Below the pieces are notes generated by a model. The model saw only the letters and a program-made list of their open reading frames with translations, searched no databases and was not told where the DNA came from. Position numbers and translations under genes: made by a program. 64,000 bases of DNA from Hetaerina americana (lineage: Eukaryota; Arthropoda; Insecta; Odonata; Calopterygidae): positions 64,371,090 to 64,435,089 of the forward strand of contig JAKTNV010000006.1 of NCBI GenBank assembly GCA_022747635.1. The letters run 5' to 3'. Position 1 is the first letter of the stretch; every line of letters begins with the position of its first letter. Shown here piece by piece: positions 40,701 through 50,137 of this stretch.

Positions 40701-41339
40701 AATGAATTTTTCATGAATGCTAATTTTCGGAAAAAGATGATTAGTTGATGGGTGATGGGTGTACGAATGGTGAAAAGTATGCTCGAGACTTCGGCTACAA
40801 TCGCAGGTGTACTTTTATCCTCTTTATTTTACAGTATTCATGCTTAGTGTTGAACCCTTTATGGCCTCGTTGACGAGTCAAGTTATTTTTGGTTATTTTA
40901 AATTAACTGACATACTGGCTTATTTTAGTTATTCAAAAATAAGCAAATGAGATTCATGGAAATTTTGCTCAACATTGCGAAATCGCATAATGAGGCAATA
41001 GAAAAACTGTGACTTGACCGAAATTCGTTGCGCTTTTATGTGTTTTGTCAATTATGTGGCCTTATCTGGAGATGTCACAGTTAATGAGAACGGTCGTACC
41101 ACAATTTCAGCAACGTTTCTCTAATTCCTCAATTGCTGAAAGACTAATTTGCATGCATGTCCTTAGGTCTGTGCACTGAATGGTATATGATCCTTCTCTC
41201 CCAGTCAAATGGTAGAAACTTTATTTGAAGTAAAAGTATAATGCCTTTGGCCGTTTATGAGTGGTTAGTTGACGTTCTCAGACCATCTCAAGTGAGCATC
41301 ATTATAACCTTGGTTATCTGAAGACACACGCACCTGGAA
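37780..41339. other. Gene-free DNA up to the retroelement insertion site
   Basis: No gene was recognised. At about 39450-40650 the sequence is less AT-rich and richer in CpG, with short ORFs on both strands (39458-39790 plus, 40000-40341 minus) that match nothing I know. Confidence 0.45.
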
Positions 41340-41343
41340 CTAC
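41340..41343. repeat. Target site duplication CTAC, left copy
   Basis: The four bases before the left LTR match the four bases after the right LTR (51032-51035). Ty3/Gypsy integrases typically duplicate 4-6 bp. The match fixes both element ends. Confidence 0.9.
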
Positions 41344-41999
41344 TGTCGCAGCGCTCCGAATCCGCGACAACAAGGGTTGAGGGTATTAATTAAATAACAA
41401 GAGCGGTCTTCGGTACGGGTATTTTTATGTGCGTAACAGAAGGTTTGACAGTATGGCGGTACACAGCTCATGAGACAATGCCGCGAGAGAGTAGGAAGTG
41501 AAGGGAAGACTTGGGTAGGTACTTACAGGAGGACAAGAGGATTGACCGGGCTGAAGGGTGACCAGAGGCGTCGTCGGCGTCGAGTCGTCGGAAGGAACCG
41601 GCCGGGGGATGGGATGTAGACCGGTAACTCGAGCGAGCTGGTCTGAAGGTATCGGTGAGGAAGGGACCGAACCCTTACGTAGCGAGGCTGGTCCGGGGAA
41701 GCGGGGATAGGGAGCGGGCGTGGACCGAATTCCGAGCGGAGCACGGCTGGTCCGAGGTTATGGGCGATCAGGATCACACTGGCGGGCCACCCGTCTGCCG
41801 AGGATGGTCACCCTTTTATCGGAGCTCAGGGTACAAAGGGTAGTCTCTCTTGTGACGCACGGCAGGGCCGGGGGAATCACTCGTGACTCCGCTCCTGACT
41901 CACAACGTTCTCCCGGTATCAGTCCCCGGACTGATTAGCCGGTGGTCGCGGCGGTGGTTTCCAAGAGTTTGATTGTGCTGACGCATAACCCTTGCAACA
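41344..41999 (-). repeat. LTR, 656 bp (3' LTR of the minus-strand element)
   Basis: On the minus strand it starts TGTTGCAAGGG and ends GCGCTGCGACA, so it has the usual TG...CA ends. By eye it is identical to the right LTR (50376-51031) over its full length. On the element strand it is preceded by a polypurine tract. Promoter and polyadenylation sites within it were not identified with confidence. The short ORFs inside are duplicated shadows present in both LTRs. Confidence 0.95.
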
Positions 42000-42007
42000 C
42001 CACCCTC
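42000..42007 (-). other. Polypurine tract
   Basis: GAGGGTGG on the element strand, ending directly at the TG of the 3' LTR. It is the expected primer for plus-strand DNA synthesis during reverse transcription. Confidence 0.75.
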
Positions 42008-42355
42008 GCGGTAAAAGAAAAAGGCTCCGCGGGGTTTAGAATCCTAACTCAGCTTGTCACAAGAGAAAACTCCCAAATAGTACCCTGTCTCAGCGACAGC
42101 TCATGAGAACACATAAAATACATATACAACACCTTATACCGGAAAAATGACAGGAATATATATACACATGTGTTAACCCTCGAGTATGAACAATACCTCC
42201 ACCACTAGCTATATATGACATATAGAAAAAAACAGATATATATCTACGTATATAATTTTAGTAGTCTGTCTGTCTCTGACACACATAAGTTTTTTAAATC
42301 ACTATCCCAGAGATTATCATCATTCTGGCATTCCTTATCCACAGTTTTACACATT
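42008..42355 (-). other. Non-coding region between env and 3' LTR
   Basis: About 350 bp between the env stop (42356-42358) and the polypurine tract. It holds short ATATATA stretches and no open frame of interest. Confidence 0.6.
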
Positions 42356-43975
42356 TTACGCATCAGGGAGTTGGGGAAACAAAGGCTCGTTCCTTGAAAT
42401 ATTGTATAGTTGGAGTGTTGGCGTTACAGTGGCCGGGAGGCGCTCAAGTCTGTCTGTAGGGCTGGCTTCACTATTGTCTTCTTTCTTATGGCAGAATCCC
42501 CAGAGACGTGGAATCACTACACAACACAACACAATGATTGCACTCGCTACAGTCACTCCAGAATAATTAATAAATTGAATGTTAGAGCTTAAGGGTGATA
42601 ACATTTTCACATTTCTTGCCATATCGGTTAGGGAAATGGTCGGAACATTGTGCGTATTTAGTTTTTCTACTGAGGTGAATGCTTCGGCCAAACCATCTGC
42701 CGCCTTTAGAGCAACAGGCTCACTACTTCTTAAGTCGATATTAATATCCGGCAGAGGTTCTACGGACACATCCCGGTCAAAAGAAAAACTAGTTTCGTAC
42801 ACAACGGACGTGGCTCCCAGAAAAACATGATCAGTGCTAGCTGAACACCCTGGAGGCAAGGTGAGGCTTCCTTGACCGAAGATAGTTATTCGCGAAATTT
42901 TCATTGTGCAAGCATTAACCAATGTAATATTTTTACTGACACTGTAATGCCAGATCCCCGGATACTGACTTTTCAAGAAAACTGCGTAATTAGATTGAGT
43001 AAGGAGGATCTCGCAATTCTCCCTTATTAGCTTACTTTGATTCCGAAATACCGCAATATTGCACGAGCTGGATAAACTGGTGTGAATAGGATAGGAATAT
43101 GGACAGATATCTATGCCATTCCGGAAACAATTTCGCCAGTACTCATCTGGGAGCAATACGTATTCCTTGTCATTTGCAGAGACCCCGAGGTAAGTCGAGT
43201 CGGGTCAAAGGATGACCGCTCGCTTATGGTTCGAGTCAACCGAAGGGAAGGCGTGCGCCTTATACACCTGGAAAACCGATCCTCGCCGATATAACGGAAA
43301 TGCCACCAATAATGTGAGGCTCTTCCCTTGTCTTACGATGCGTGCGTGGGCGGATTTGTAGACCGAGAGAAGGTCGCTCCCGTACTGGGCGAATTCCGTA
43401 TCTGGCCGCAGCTTAGAGCGAGCATTTCTAATGATCTCTCTGAGTTGGTCAAGGGGTAGGGTGGAAGGAGTCAGTTTATTAAGCTCGGCCAACATTACTG
43501 TATTGCGTATGTAATTGAGATCGCTTAAGAGCCCCGATATGTGACGCGAAATAGCCGAAAAAACTAGATGAAGGATATGAAATAAATTATCTTGATAGCG
43601 GCTCTCGGAGAGAGAGTGGGTAACCGAAGCGCTTGTTGTGTAAATTTTATTTTGCAGAAGGCGTAGGATTTTCTCAGTTTGGGAAAGCATTTCATCGTGC
43701 CTCTTTAGGGTGCTACTTACATTTTCCAAAAAGGTGAATCTAGCATTGTTTAAAATTTGGGTGTTTTCTGCGACTCGAGATATTTGTTTCTGGAGCTCAA
43801 CTATTTGATCGTCCGTGGCCGTTCCCGCTAAATAGTGCAGACCATATCCCAACAGATTTAGCATGCCTCTTGTCGCTTTTTTTGGAATCCCTATTGGTAG
43901 TAAGAGTGTGATAACCGAGTTGAAGCATTCGCTAAGCCAGTGGTCGGACGGGAATCCGGGAGTACCGGATCGGAA
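42356..43975 (-). pseudogene. env: env: baculovirus F-type envelope protein, interrupted
   Basis: One reading frame runs from 43975 to the TAA at 42356-42358, broken once by TGA at 43205-43207. The upstream part carries a basic site ending in KKATRG at about 43859-43876, followed by a fusion-peptide-like stretch (LNLLGYGLHYLAG) and a heptad-rich segment. This is the layout of the F1 subunit of baculovirus F and errantivirus Env. The downstream part has scattered Cys and Asn-glycosylation sites and a membrane anchor (VTVASAIIVLCCVVI, about 42495-42540). A cytoplasmic tail of about 45 residues follows. No signal peptide or F2-like subunit is seen: upstream the frame is closed by stops at 43976-43978 and 44000-44002. 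Env is normally made from a spliced RNA, so a 5' exon could supply the leader, but no acceptor was evident. As it stands, full-length Env cannot be made without reading through the TGA. Confidence 0.8.
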
Positions 43976-44319
43976 TCAAATTTCCGCAGCAGCCTTGGGT
44001 CAATATTCCGCCCCGGGGTTGGCGGCCGCTCCATCTCCTCGGAGTCGATTTCTCTTGTGTAGATATATGCCTCGTCTTGGCTCCCTCTGCATGGCACTGG
44101 TTGAGGTGCACTCCGGAATGTCCCCAGGTCTATCTCGCAGCCCGGAGTGGGTGGTCGTTCGGGAGTCTTGGGGACGTCCCAGTCGAACTTGGAAGTCGGG
44201 ATAGACGGCCGCTCGGATAGCATTGTGGTCTGGTGACGGTTCAAGTTGCCAGGAGTGGTAAACTGTAGTGGCTCCAGGGACGGTGACTGGTGGTGTGGGT
44301 GCCGTCCTCTTGCTGCCAT
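43891..44319 (-). CDS. Small proline-rich ORF between pol and env, function unknown
   Basis: This 142-codon ORF starts with ATG at 44317-44319, 17 bases after the pol stop codon, and ends with TAG at 43891-43893, overlapping the start of the open env frame. The protein is Pro/Arg/Asp-rich and has no membrane segment. It contains a short motif three times: ERPSIPTSKFDWD (36-48), ERPPTPGCEIDLG (54-66) and ERPPTPGRNIDPR (97-109). The repetition at protein level suggests real coding and internal duplication. An overlapping 163-codon ORF in the env frame (44000-44491, ATG start) has no such pattern. The product could be an accessory protein, a translated spacer or a degenerate relic of an env N-terminus. 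I do not recognise it. Confidence 0.5.
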   Translation of the reverse strand: MAARGRHPHHQSPSLEPLQFTTPGNLNRHQTTMLSERPSIPTSKFDWDVPKTPERPPTPGCEIDLGTFRSAPQPVPCRGSQDEAYIYTREIDSEEMERPPTPGRNIDPRLLRKFDSDPVLPDSRPTTGLANASTRLSHSYYQ

Positions 44320-44336
44320 TCTGGAATATTCTTTGG

Positions 44337-47300
44337 CTATGGTACTCTTCCGGGAAGGGCCCGTAGGTTATAATCATGGGTTTTGGGGATAGGTGGGGGC
44401 GGGCTTGCGTTGGAAGGGTTAGAGGGTGGTGTTTCCAGTGAAGGCTCCGTTGGTGTCGTTTTTTCGGCCGGGTTATGTGAACCTCCGGCATCGTTGTTTA
44501 GAAGCACTGGGGGTAAGGGGAACTGCTCTTCGCCGACGAAAAAGTCTGGCGGGAAATTAGGTTCGGGGTCGGGTGGCAAGGGTAGTAGGTTCCTGAGATG
44601 AGCTGTGACCAGGCGGCTATTTTGGGTATTCTGAAGGTCGAAGGTAACCGGACTTCTAATTTTGATTACTTTATAGGGTCCTATCCAGCGGGACACTAGT
44701 TTCCGCGCCTGACCTTGTCGGAGATTCATGTTACGCAGGAGGACTAATTGCCCGGTGGCAATGGTAGGAAGTGTTAAGCCTCGATTGTATTTCATGTGTT
44801 CCCTTCTTGTATTCTCTCTGTTAAATTCAGCCGCTTGTGCGTGCGCTAATTGCAATCTATGTTGAATAACATTCTCATAAGGAGGATCTTCGGCATATGA
44901 TTTTTTAACAGGCGTTAAAATCGAGTCCCATGGCATCTCTAATTCTCGCCCGTGCATGAGGTATGCGGGAGTGAATCCCGTGATTCTATGCTTGCTGTTT
45001 CGGTACACAAATAAAGCAAAGCCAAGCTGCTCGTCCCAATCTGAATGGTCCTGTGACACATAATACGAGATAACATTAGCAAATGATTGATGGGCACGTT
45101 CCAGGCGTCCGTTGGCCCCAGGATTATGAGGAGAGGTGAAAATAGATTTGATTTGAAGTTTTTTGCATATGTTTTTCATGAGTTCAGATGTAAAGTTAGC
45201 TCCCCTGTCCGTTAATATTTGTTTAGGCACTCCATGTCGGCAAATAAACTTTTCTACAAAAATTTCCGCGATCGTCTGAGCCGACTGATTGGGTATCGCG
45301 AAAGCTTCACGGTATCGCGTAAAGAAATCTTGACAAGTTAGAATGTATCTGTTGCCTCGAGCTGACGTAGTTAGAGGCCCCACTATGTCCAAGGCAACCT
45401 TCTCTAATGGGTAAGAGGCTTCCGTGACTGGTTGAATGGGGATTTTTTGCGGTTGCATCTTTCGTTTTTTACATGCCAGACATTGCTTTATATACTTTAC
45501 TATATCCGTATAACATCCATCCCAATTGAAGTATCGCTGCACGATTTCTAAGGTTTTATCGATTCCGAGGTGCCCGCCGAGCGGATTGTCGTGGCATTGT
45601 TTTAAAATGTAAGCTCGCATGCTCCTGGGGGCACAAATGGTAAATCGGGTTCCCGGTTCCTCCGTGTGAACTTTGTAAAGAACGTCATTCTCATCATAAA
45701 ACAAATTCGGATAGTGCTTCCTCGCCTGCTCGTGCAAGAGTTTCAGATCTGGGCAAATTAATTGTTCCCTTGAAATTTTATCCTTATCCCACGCGGGTTG
45801 ATGGGATTCTCCCAACGTATTTACTGTACTGTTACTAGGCGTTAACCTAGACAGGGCATCTACATGGGTTATGCTCTTGCCTGGCTTGTGGATAATTTCA
45901 AACGCGTACTCACTCAGTTCCATTATCCATCTTGCCATTCTCGGCTTCGGTTCTGAGAGAGTTAACAGCCATTTTAGAGGCTTATGATCGGTGTGAAGGA
46001 TGAATTGTCTCCCTAGCAAATAAATGCGAAACTTCTTCACCATCTCTACTACGGCTAAACATTCAAGTTCTGTGGCAGAATAAGATTTTTCGGCTTTATG
46101 CAACTGTCTACTTGCACATGCAATAGGATGTTCGCCATCCTCAAAAATTTGGGAGAGTATCCCACCGATGGCTTGTTGGGAAGCGTCCGTCGCAAGGAGG
46201 AAAGGTTTGGAAAATTCGGGAAATTTAAGAATAGGTTGGGTCGTAAGACACAACCTCAAGTGTTCGAATGCGTGTTGTTGATCCTCACCCCAGAAAAACA
46301 CTGCATCTTTTTTCAATAATGGAGTGAGAGCACTGGACTTTTTTGCGAAATTTGGAATGAATTTCCTGTAATATCCGACTAATCCTAGAAAGGATTGTAA
46401 TTCTGGCACGCTCGTTGGGGGCGAAAAATGCTTTATGACTCCTACTTTGTCTTCATCGGGCTGTAATCCATCTGCGGTAATTAAATGGCCCAAAAATTTG
46501 ACTTTTTCTTGAAAGAATTGGCATTTCTGGGGTTTGAGTCTTAGGTTTGCTGTCCTTAGCCGACGAAATACTTCCCGAAGACCTGCCACATGTCCTTCAG
46601 GAGTGGAATCGTAACGGAGGATATCATCTAGATAGCATACGCAACCACGGTATATCAATCCGTCCAGAATTGTGGTCATTAACCGCATGAAAGTAGACGG
46701 AGCGTTCGTCAACCCAAAGCTCATTCTATTACATTCAAAATGTCCATCTGGTGTGCTAAAGGCTGTGTATTCCTTGCTCTTGTCGTCTACCTCGACCTGC
46801 CAATAGCCGCTGCAAAGATCCATGGTAGAAAAATATTTCGCGCCCCCTAGCTGGTCAAACGTTTCTTCTATATTTGGCATCGGAAATACTTCCTTTTTTG
46901 TGACATTGTTCAATGCGCGGTAATCTATACACGGGCGGTATTGTGTCGGGATTCCGTCTCTACCCTTTATTTTAACCAAAATAATTGGTGCCGACCAGGG
47001 GCTCGTCGAAGGTGATATCACTCCTTGCTGTAACATGTCTTTAATTGCATTGTCTAATACGGATCTCTGTGAATGAGGGACACGATATGGTCGCTTATTG
47101 ATTGGCGTGGAAAGGCCTATGTCTATGGTGTGTTTTACTACGCTGGTGCAGCCCAGGGGAACGCCGCCGTGCACAAAAATATCTCTGAATTCTTCTAATA
47201 GGTCACGTAACGGCTCTCGGGCGTCTTCTGGTACGTTATTTAGGCTGAATTGAACCATGAATTCCCCTTTTTCTATATCGTTCGGCCATATTTCTGCCTC

Positions 47301-49052
47301 CTCTGCGACAATTATTTCGTTCACGTAGGAGGCCTTTTCTACGTGCACCCCGGCTGTCGAAAATTCCAAACCCTTCGGAAAGATTTTCTCGCTTTTGTGC
47401 ATGTTACCCAGTAATATCGGAAGTGTTCCATCGTCCATTACTTTTGCCACTACCGGAATTACGATTACGTCTGTTATGTCCGGTACTTGAAAATTATCTA
47501 AGAAAACCTCCTTTCCGGCTAAATTAGTATTCCTTGCTGTTGTTAGAACGTATGATAACGGAGGAATCTTTAATTTTTCCTCTATACGGACCACTTCTGA
47601 TCCCCTTTCCTCTTGGGTCAAAAAGTAAACAGGCTCCACAATTAGTGGTACTGTGCAGTCTTTGTCTATCTCCTCATCGCTCGTTCTCCCAAAGCTAATC
47701 TCCCTGGAACCAAAATCGGGCGTAGAGTTATTTTTATCATTGAAAGAGACTACGGTCTGCCCCAAGTCATCGTCATTGCCCAAAAATTCAAAACGTTTCG
47801 CAATTGACGGCACGGCCCAATCATCGCCTGTCTCTCTCTCGTCGCATTTTCCCTCTAAGCGAGTCTCCTCTGAACCGAATACGGACTTAGAATGTTTTTC
47901 TGTAGGAAGAGAGACTACGGTCTGCCCCAAGTCATCGTCATTGCCCAAAAATTCAAAACGTTTCGCAACTGACGGCACGGCCCAATCATCGCCTGTCTCT
48001 CTCTCGTCGCATTTTCCCTCTAAGCGAGTCTCCTCTGAACCGAATACGGACTTAGAATGTTTTTCTGTAGGAAGAGAGACTACGGTCTGCCCCAAGTCAT
48101 CGTCATTGCCCAAAAATTCAAAACGTTTCGCAATTGACGGCACGGCCCAATCATCGCCTGTCTCTCTCTCGTCGCATTTTCCCTCTAAGCGAGTCTCCTC
48201 TGAACCGAATACGGACTTAGAATGTTTTTCTGTAGGAAGAGAGACCACGGTCTGCCCCAAGTCATCGTCATTGCCCAAAAATTCAAAACGTTTCGCAACT
48301 GACGGCACGGCCCAATCATCGCCTGTCTCTCTCTCGTCGCATTTTCCCTCTAAGCGAGTCTCCTCTGAACCGAATACGGACTTAGAATGTTTTTCTGTAG
48401 GAAGAGAGACTACGGTCTGCCCCAAGTCATCGTCATTGCCCAAAAATTCAAAACGTTTCGCAACTGACGGCACGGCCCAATCATCGCCTGTCTCTCTCTC
48501 GTCGCATTTTCCCTCTACTCTTCTTGAGGTGTGAGATTCTCCTGAAGAATATGTTGATCTCGTATTTAACTGGTCATTTCCAGGCTCATTGTCACCAAAG
48601 GAGATAAGATCTACGTCGGCTGCCGCGGAAGGTCTGGATTCTAATTTTACTTCGTGGTTTTCATTCACCTTCATGGTCTCGTGCGTTAAGGATATGCTAC
48701 TACCATATTTTTTCATAAAATCTAGCCCGATGATTCCCTCGTACGGAGTTACTCCGAGATCTGCTATTAATGTGTCGTGAGGGTACTGGATTCTGTCCAT
48801 AACAAATTTTACGCAACTTTGGCCGATTATTGATAGTGCGTGACCGGAAGCACTCCTTACTGGGCGATCGTAGGGTGATATTTCCAACTCGCCAAACGGG
48901 AATACCTTCTGATGAATTATTGTGACGGCAGCACCGGTATCCACGAGGAACCAATAGCTTTTGCCCAGTACCTCCACTCGAACCATGATCCCGCTCGCGG
49001 GAGAAATGGCCAAAATTACTTCGTCCCCGACCCCTGGGTCGGGGCCGATCCA
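44337..49052 (-). CDS. pol: pol: protease, reverse transcriptase, RNase H, integrase polyprotein
   Basis: One intact frame ends at the stop 44337-44339. It is entered from gag by -1 frameshifting at 49052-49058, and its first in-frame ATG is at 48984-48986. Numbering from codon 49013, the aspartic protease motif VDTGA is at 24-28. A tandem 55-residue repeat array spans about 165-430. RT spans about 625-840 with IDYRALN, FSTMDLCSGYWQ and catalytic YLDD near 793-796. RNase H starts near LLATDAS (about 941) and includes HTDHKPLKWL. The integrase has an HHCC zinc finger (from about 1140) and a catalytic D,D,E at about 1209, 1268 and 1304 (ALDIVGP, LTDRGANF, GRLERAH). A GPY-type C-terminal domain (WIGPYKV) lies near 1443. 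The length of 1,558 codons exceeds a usual Gypsy pol because of the repeat array. All catalytic residues I can check are present. Confidence 0.97.
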   Translation of the reverse strand, partial: WIGPDPGVGDEVILAISPASGIMVRVEVLGKSYWFLVDTGAAVTIIHQKVFPFGELEISPYDRPVRSASGHALSIIGQSCVKFVMDRIQYPHDTLIADLGVTPYEGIIGLDFMKKYGSSISLTHETMKVNENHEVKLESRPSAAADVDLISFGDNEPGNDQLNTRSTYSSGESHTSRRVEGKCDERETGDDWAVPSVAKRFEFLGNDDDLGQTVVSLPTEKHSKSVFGSEETRLEGKCDERETGDDWAVPSVAKRFEFLGNDDDLGQTVVSLPTEKHSKSVFGSEETRLEGKCDERETGDDWAVPSIAKRFEFLGNDDDLGQTVVSLPTEKHSKSVFGSEETRLEGKCDERETGDDWAVPSVAKRFEFLGNDDDLGQTVVSLPTEKHSKSVFGSEETRLEGKCDERETGDDWAVPSIAKRFEFLGNDDDLGQTVVSFNDKNNSTPDFGSREISFGRTSDEEIDKDCTVPLIVEPVYFLTQEERGSEVVRIEEKLKIPPLSYVLTTARNTNLAGKEVFLDNFQVPDITDVIVIPVVAKVMDDGTLPILLGNMHKSEKIFPKGLEFSTAGVHVEKASYVNEIIVAEEAEIWPNDIEKGEFMVQFSLNNVPEDAREPLRDLLEEFRDIFVHGGVPLGCTSVVKHTIDIGLSTPINKRPYRVPHSQRSVLDNAIKDMLQQGVISPSTSPWSAPIILVKIKGRDGIPTQYRPCIDYRALNNVTKKEVFPMPNIEETFDQLGGAKYFSTMDLCSGYWQVEVDDKSKEYTAFSTPDGHFECNRMSFGLTNAPSTFMRLMTTILDGLIYRGCVCYLDDILRYDSTPEGHVAGLREVFRRLRTANLRLKPQKCQFFQEKVKFLGHLITADGLQPDEDKVGVIKHFSPPTSVPELQSFLGLVGYYRKFIPNFAKKSSALTPLLKKDAVFFWGEDQQHAFEHLRLCLTTQPILKFPEFSKPFLLATDASQQAIGGILSQIFEDGEHPIACASRQLHKAEKSYSATELECLAVVEMVKKFRIYLLGRQFILHTDHKPLKWLLTLSEPKPRMARWIMELSEYAFEIIHKPGKSITHVDALSRLTPSNSTVNTLGESHQPAWDKDKISREQLICPDLKLLHEQARKHYPNLFYDENDVLYKVHTEEPGTRFTICAPRSMRAYILKQCHDNPLGGHLGIDKTLEIVQRYFNWDGCYTDIVKYIKQCLACKKRKMQPQKIPIQPVTEASYPLEKVALDIVGPLTTSARGNRYILTCQDFFTRYREAFAIPNQSAQTIAEIFVEKFICRHGVPKQILTDRGANFTSELMKNICKKLQIKSIFTSPHNPGANGRLERAHQSFANVISYYVSQDHSDWDEQLGFALFVYRNSKHRITGFTPAYLMHGRELEMPWDSILTPVKKSYAEDPPYENVIQHRLQLAHAQAAEFNRENTRREHMKYNRGLTLPTIATGQLVLLRNMNLRQGQARKLVSRWIGPYKVIKIRSPVTFDLQNTQNSRLVTAHLRNLLPLPPDPEPNFPPDFFVGEEQFPLPPVLLNNDAGGSHNPAEKTTPTEPSLETPPSNPSNASPPPPIPKTHDYNLRALPGRVP
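47737..48530 (-). repeat. 165-bp (55-residue) tandem repeat array inside pol
   Basis: Exactly 165-bp spacing is seen for the marker CCCTCTA at 47851, 48016, 48181, 48346 and 48511. Four full units and a fifth partial one encode nearly identical 55-residue blocks (ETGDDWAVPS, then KRFEFLGNDDDLGQTVVS, then EKHSKSVFGSEETR). The only residue change noticed is Val/Ile in the middle. A strongly diverged sixth unit follows at about 47590-47700 (FGSREISF ... DCTVPLIVEPVYFL). The array keeps the pol frame and sits in the linker between protease and RT, so it probably tolerates length change. It is acidic, hydrophilic and of unknown function. The 293-codon ORF on the opposite strand here is only its shadow. 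Confidence 0.95.
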
Positions 49053-50137
49053 TTTCCCTGACTGGAATTATTGGATTTAGTAGGGCATTCTAGAGGGCGG
49101 TGACCCGATTGCTTGCAAAGACCGCAACATAACAGAGGACAATTCCTGGAGGGATGGCCAGTTTCTCCACAGTTGAAGCAATTTCTTTGGTTTGATCTAC
49201 AATAACGAGCTATGTGGCCCACTCGTCCACAGGAGTAACATTTTCTGTCCGCGTTTGTGACATCGCTACCGCGAGACCATCCTGTGCTGGGAGCGGTGAT
49301 GGGAGCAGGAGGCTTGCTGGTAGCGGAGCACCGTAGGGAATTGATTTGGTTGGGGCAAGAACAACGACTCGGTTCCCTAAATTCTGTCTGAGATGAATTT
49401 TTAATTGTCATCGAAGAGAACCATGGCGGCGCTGCATTATCTTGCGGAATTTGGAGAGAATTGATCATAGATTTACTGGCATAATTCCTAACGTTAGATT
49501 CCTCACTTAGTGCAAATTCTTCTGCTTCCAAGATACACTTAGGATTTCGTACCAACACAAAACGTCCTATTTCTTCCCGTAATCCCAGCAAAAATTGCGA
49601 CAAAAGCCGATTTTCTATCATTGCTCGTGTTCCTTCCAAATTAGGATCCTTGAGTGTTCCCTGCAATTGGCGAGCTATTTTCCTAAGCCTTGTGGCATAG
49701 GCCGACACGCCCTCGAGAGGCTGCTGCACGCAGTTGGTGAATGTACGCTCCAATAACAGAGGTGATACCCGAGACGAAAACCTTCGCGTAAGATAAGTTG
49801 AGAAATTTTCGAAATTATCAAGGACATGGGGATTGGCGGCAACAAAATCTGCGGCAGATCCATTGAGACGCAAACGAGCGATGCAAAGTGTCTGAGATTC
49901 ACTCCACGAACAAAGATGACTAGTGAGTTTTACGCATTCTAAAAATTTTTCCACGGAAACATCGTCTTCTCCGCTAAAACAAGGCACGAAGTAAACGTGC
50001 GCACCTAAGGCTGGCGGGTGAGGAGTGACTATTGCCTCGTTACAAGAGCCATTTGCGGATGGAGTTATTGTATTTACGCAAGGGTCCATTTCAATTAAAG
50101 TTTGATTTACTCGGGGGGACGCTTCCACAGGAGACAT
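49016..50137 (-). CDS. gag: gag: capsid/nucleocapsid polyprotein with three zinc knuckles
   Basis: The ORF has 373 codons, ATG at 50135-50137 and TAA at 49016-49018. The N-terminal two thirds resemble a Ty3/Gypsy capsid (helical region with ARLRLNGSAADF, LTRRF and FLLGLREEIGRFV). The C-terminus has three CCHC zinc knuckles with CX2CX4HX4C spacing: CYSCGRVGHIARYC (300-313), CFNCGETGHPSRNC (320-333) and CGLCKQSGHRPLEC (338-351). They should bind and package the element RNA. Gag assembles the intracellular particle. The leader from the 5' LTR to gag is 238 bp. The last codons overlap pol in the -1 frame and contain the frameshift signal. No damage is seen. Confidence 0.95.
   Translation of the reverse strand: MSPVEASPRVNQTLIEMDPCVNTITPSANGSCNEAIVTPHPPALGAHVYFVPCFSGEDDVSVEKFLECVKLTSHLCSWSESQTLCIARLRLNGSAADFVAANPHVLDNFENFSTYLTRRFSSRVSPLLLERTFTNCVQQPLEGVSAYATRLRKIARQLQGTLKDPNLEGTRAMIENRLLSQFLLGLREEIGRFVLVRNPKCILEAEEFALSEESNVRNYASKSMINSLQIPQDNAAPPWFSSMTIKNSSQTEFREPSRCSCPNQINSLRCSATSKPPAPITAPSTGWSRGSDVTNADRKCYSCGRVGHIARYCRSNQRNCFNCGETGHPSRNCPLLCCGLCKQSGHRPLECPTKSNNSSQGNGSAPTQGSGTK
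49025..49058 (-). promoter_or_regulatory. -1 programmed ribosomal frameshift signal (gag-pol)
   Basis: On the element strand the slippery heptamer GGGAAAT (49052-49058) is in the correct phase: G GGA AAT in the gag frame, X XXY YYZ type. A 7-base spacer (49045-49051) follows, then a perfect GC-rich inverted repeat CCCCGACCC/GGGTCGGGG (49025-49044), best drawn as an 8-bp stem with a four-base loop. Pol lies in the -1 frame relative to gag, and the pol frame is open from 49067, so slippage here would fuse Gag to Pol 12 codons before the gag stop. Confidence 0.85.

Noticed and set aside
41523..41938. ORFs inside the LTRs (also 50555-50970)
   Set aside because: They are the same sequences in both LTR copies, with no recognised domain. 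LTRs are not expected to encode proteins in this family.
46098..46319. Short + strand ORF within pol
   Set aside because: It is antisense to the conserved RNase H region and has no independent support.
47737..48530. Regularly spaced repeats suggestive of CRISPR or a satellite
   Set aside because: There are no unique spacers. The 165-bp unit keeps the pol reading frame and the context is a eukaryotic retroelement.
47653..48534. 293-codon ORF on the + strand with a repeated Ser-rich sequence
   Set aside because: It is the antisense shadow of the in-frame repeat array in pol. The opposite strand carries the conserved domains.
48700..49053. 117-codon Arg-rich ORF overlapping the gag-pol junction
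   Set aside because: It is in the third frame of a region where gag and pol already explain the coding. The Arg-rich start comes from the GC-rich frameshift hairpin.
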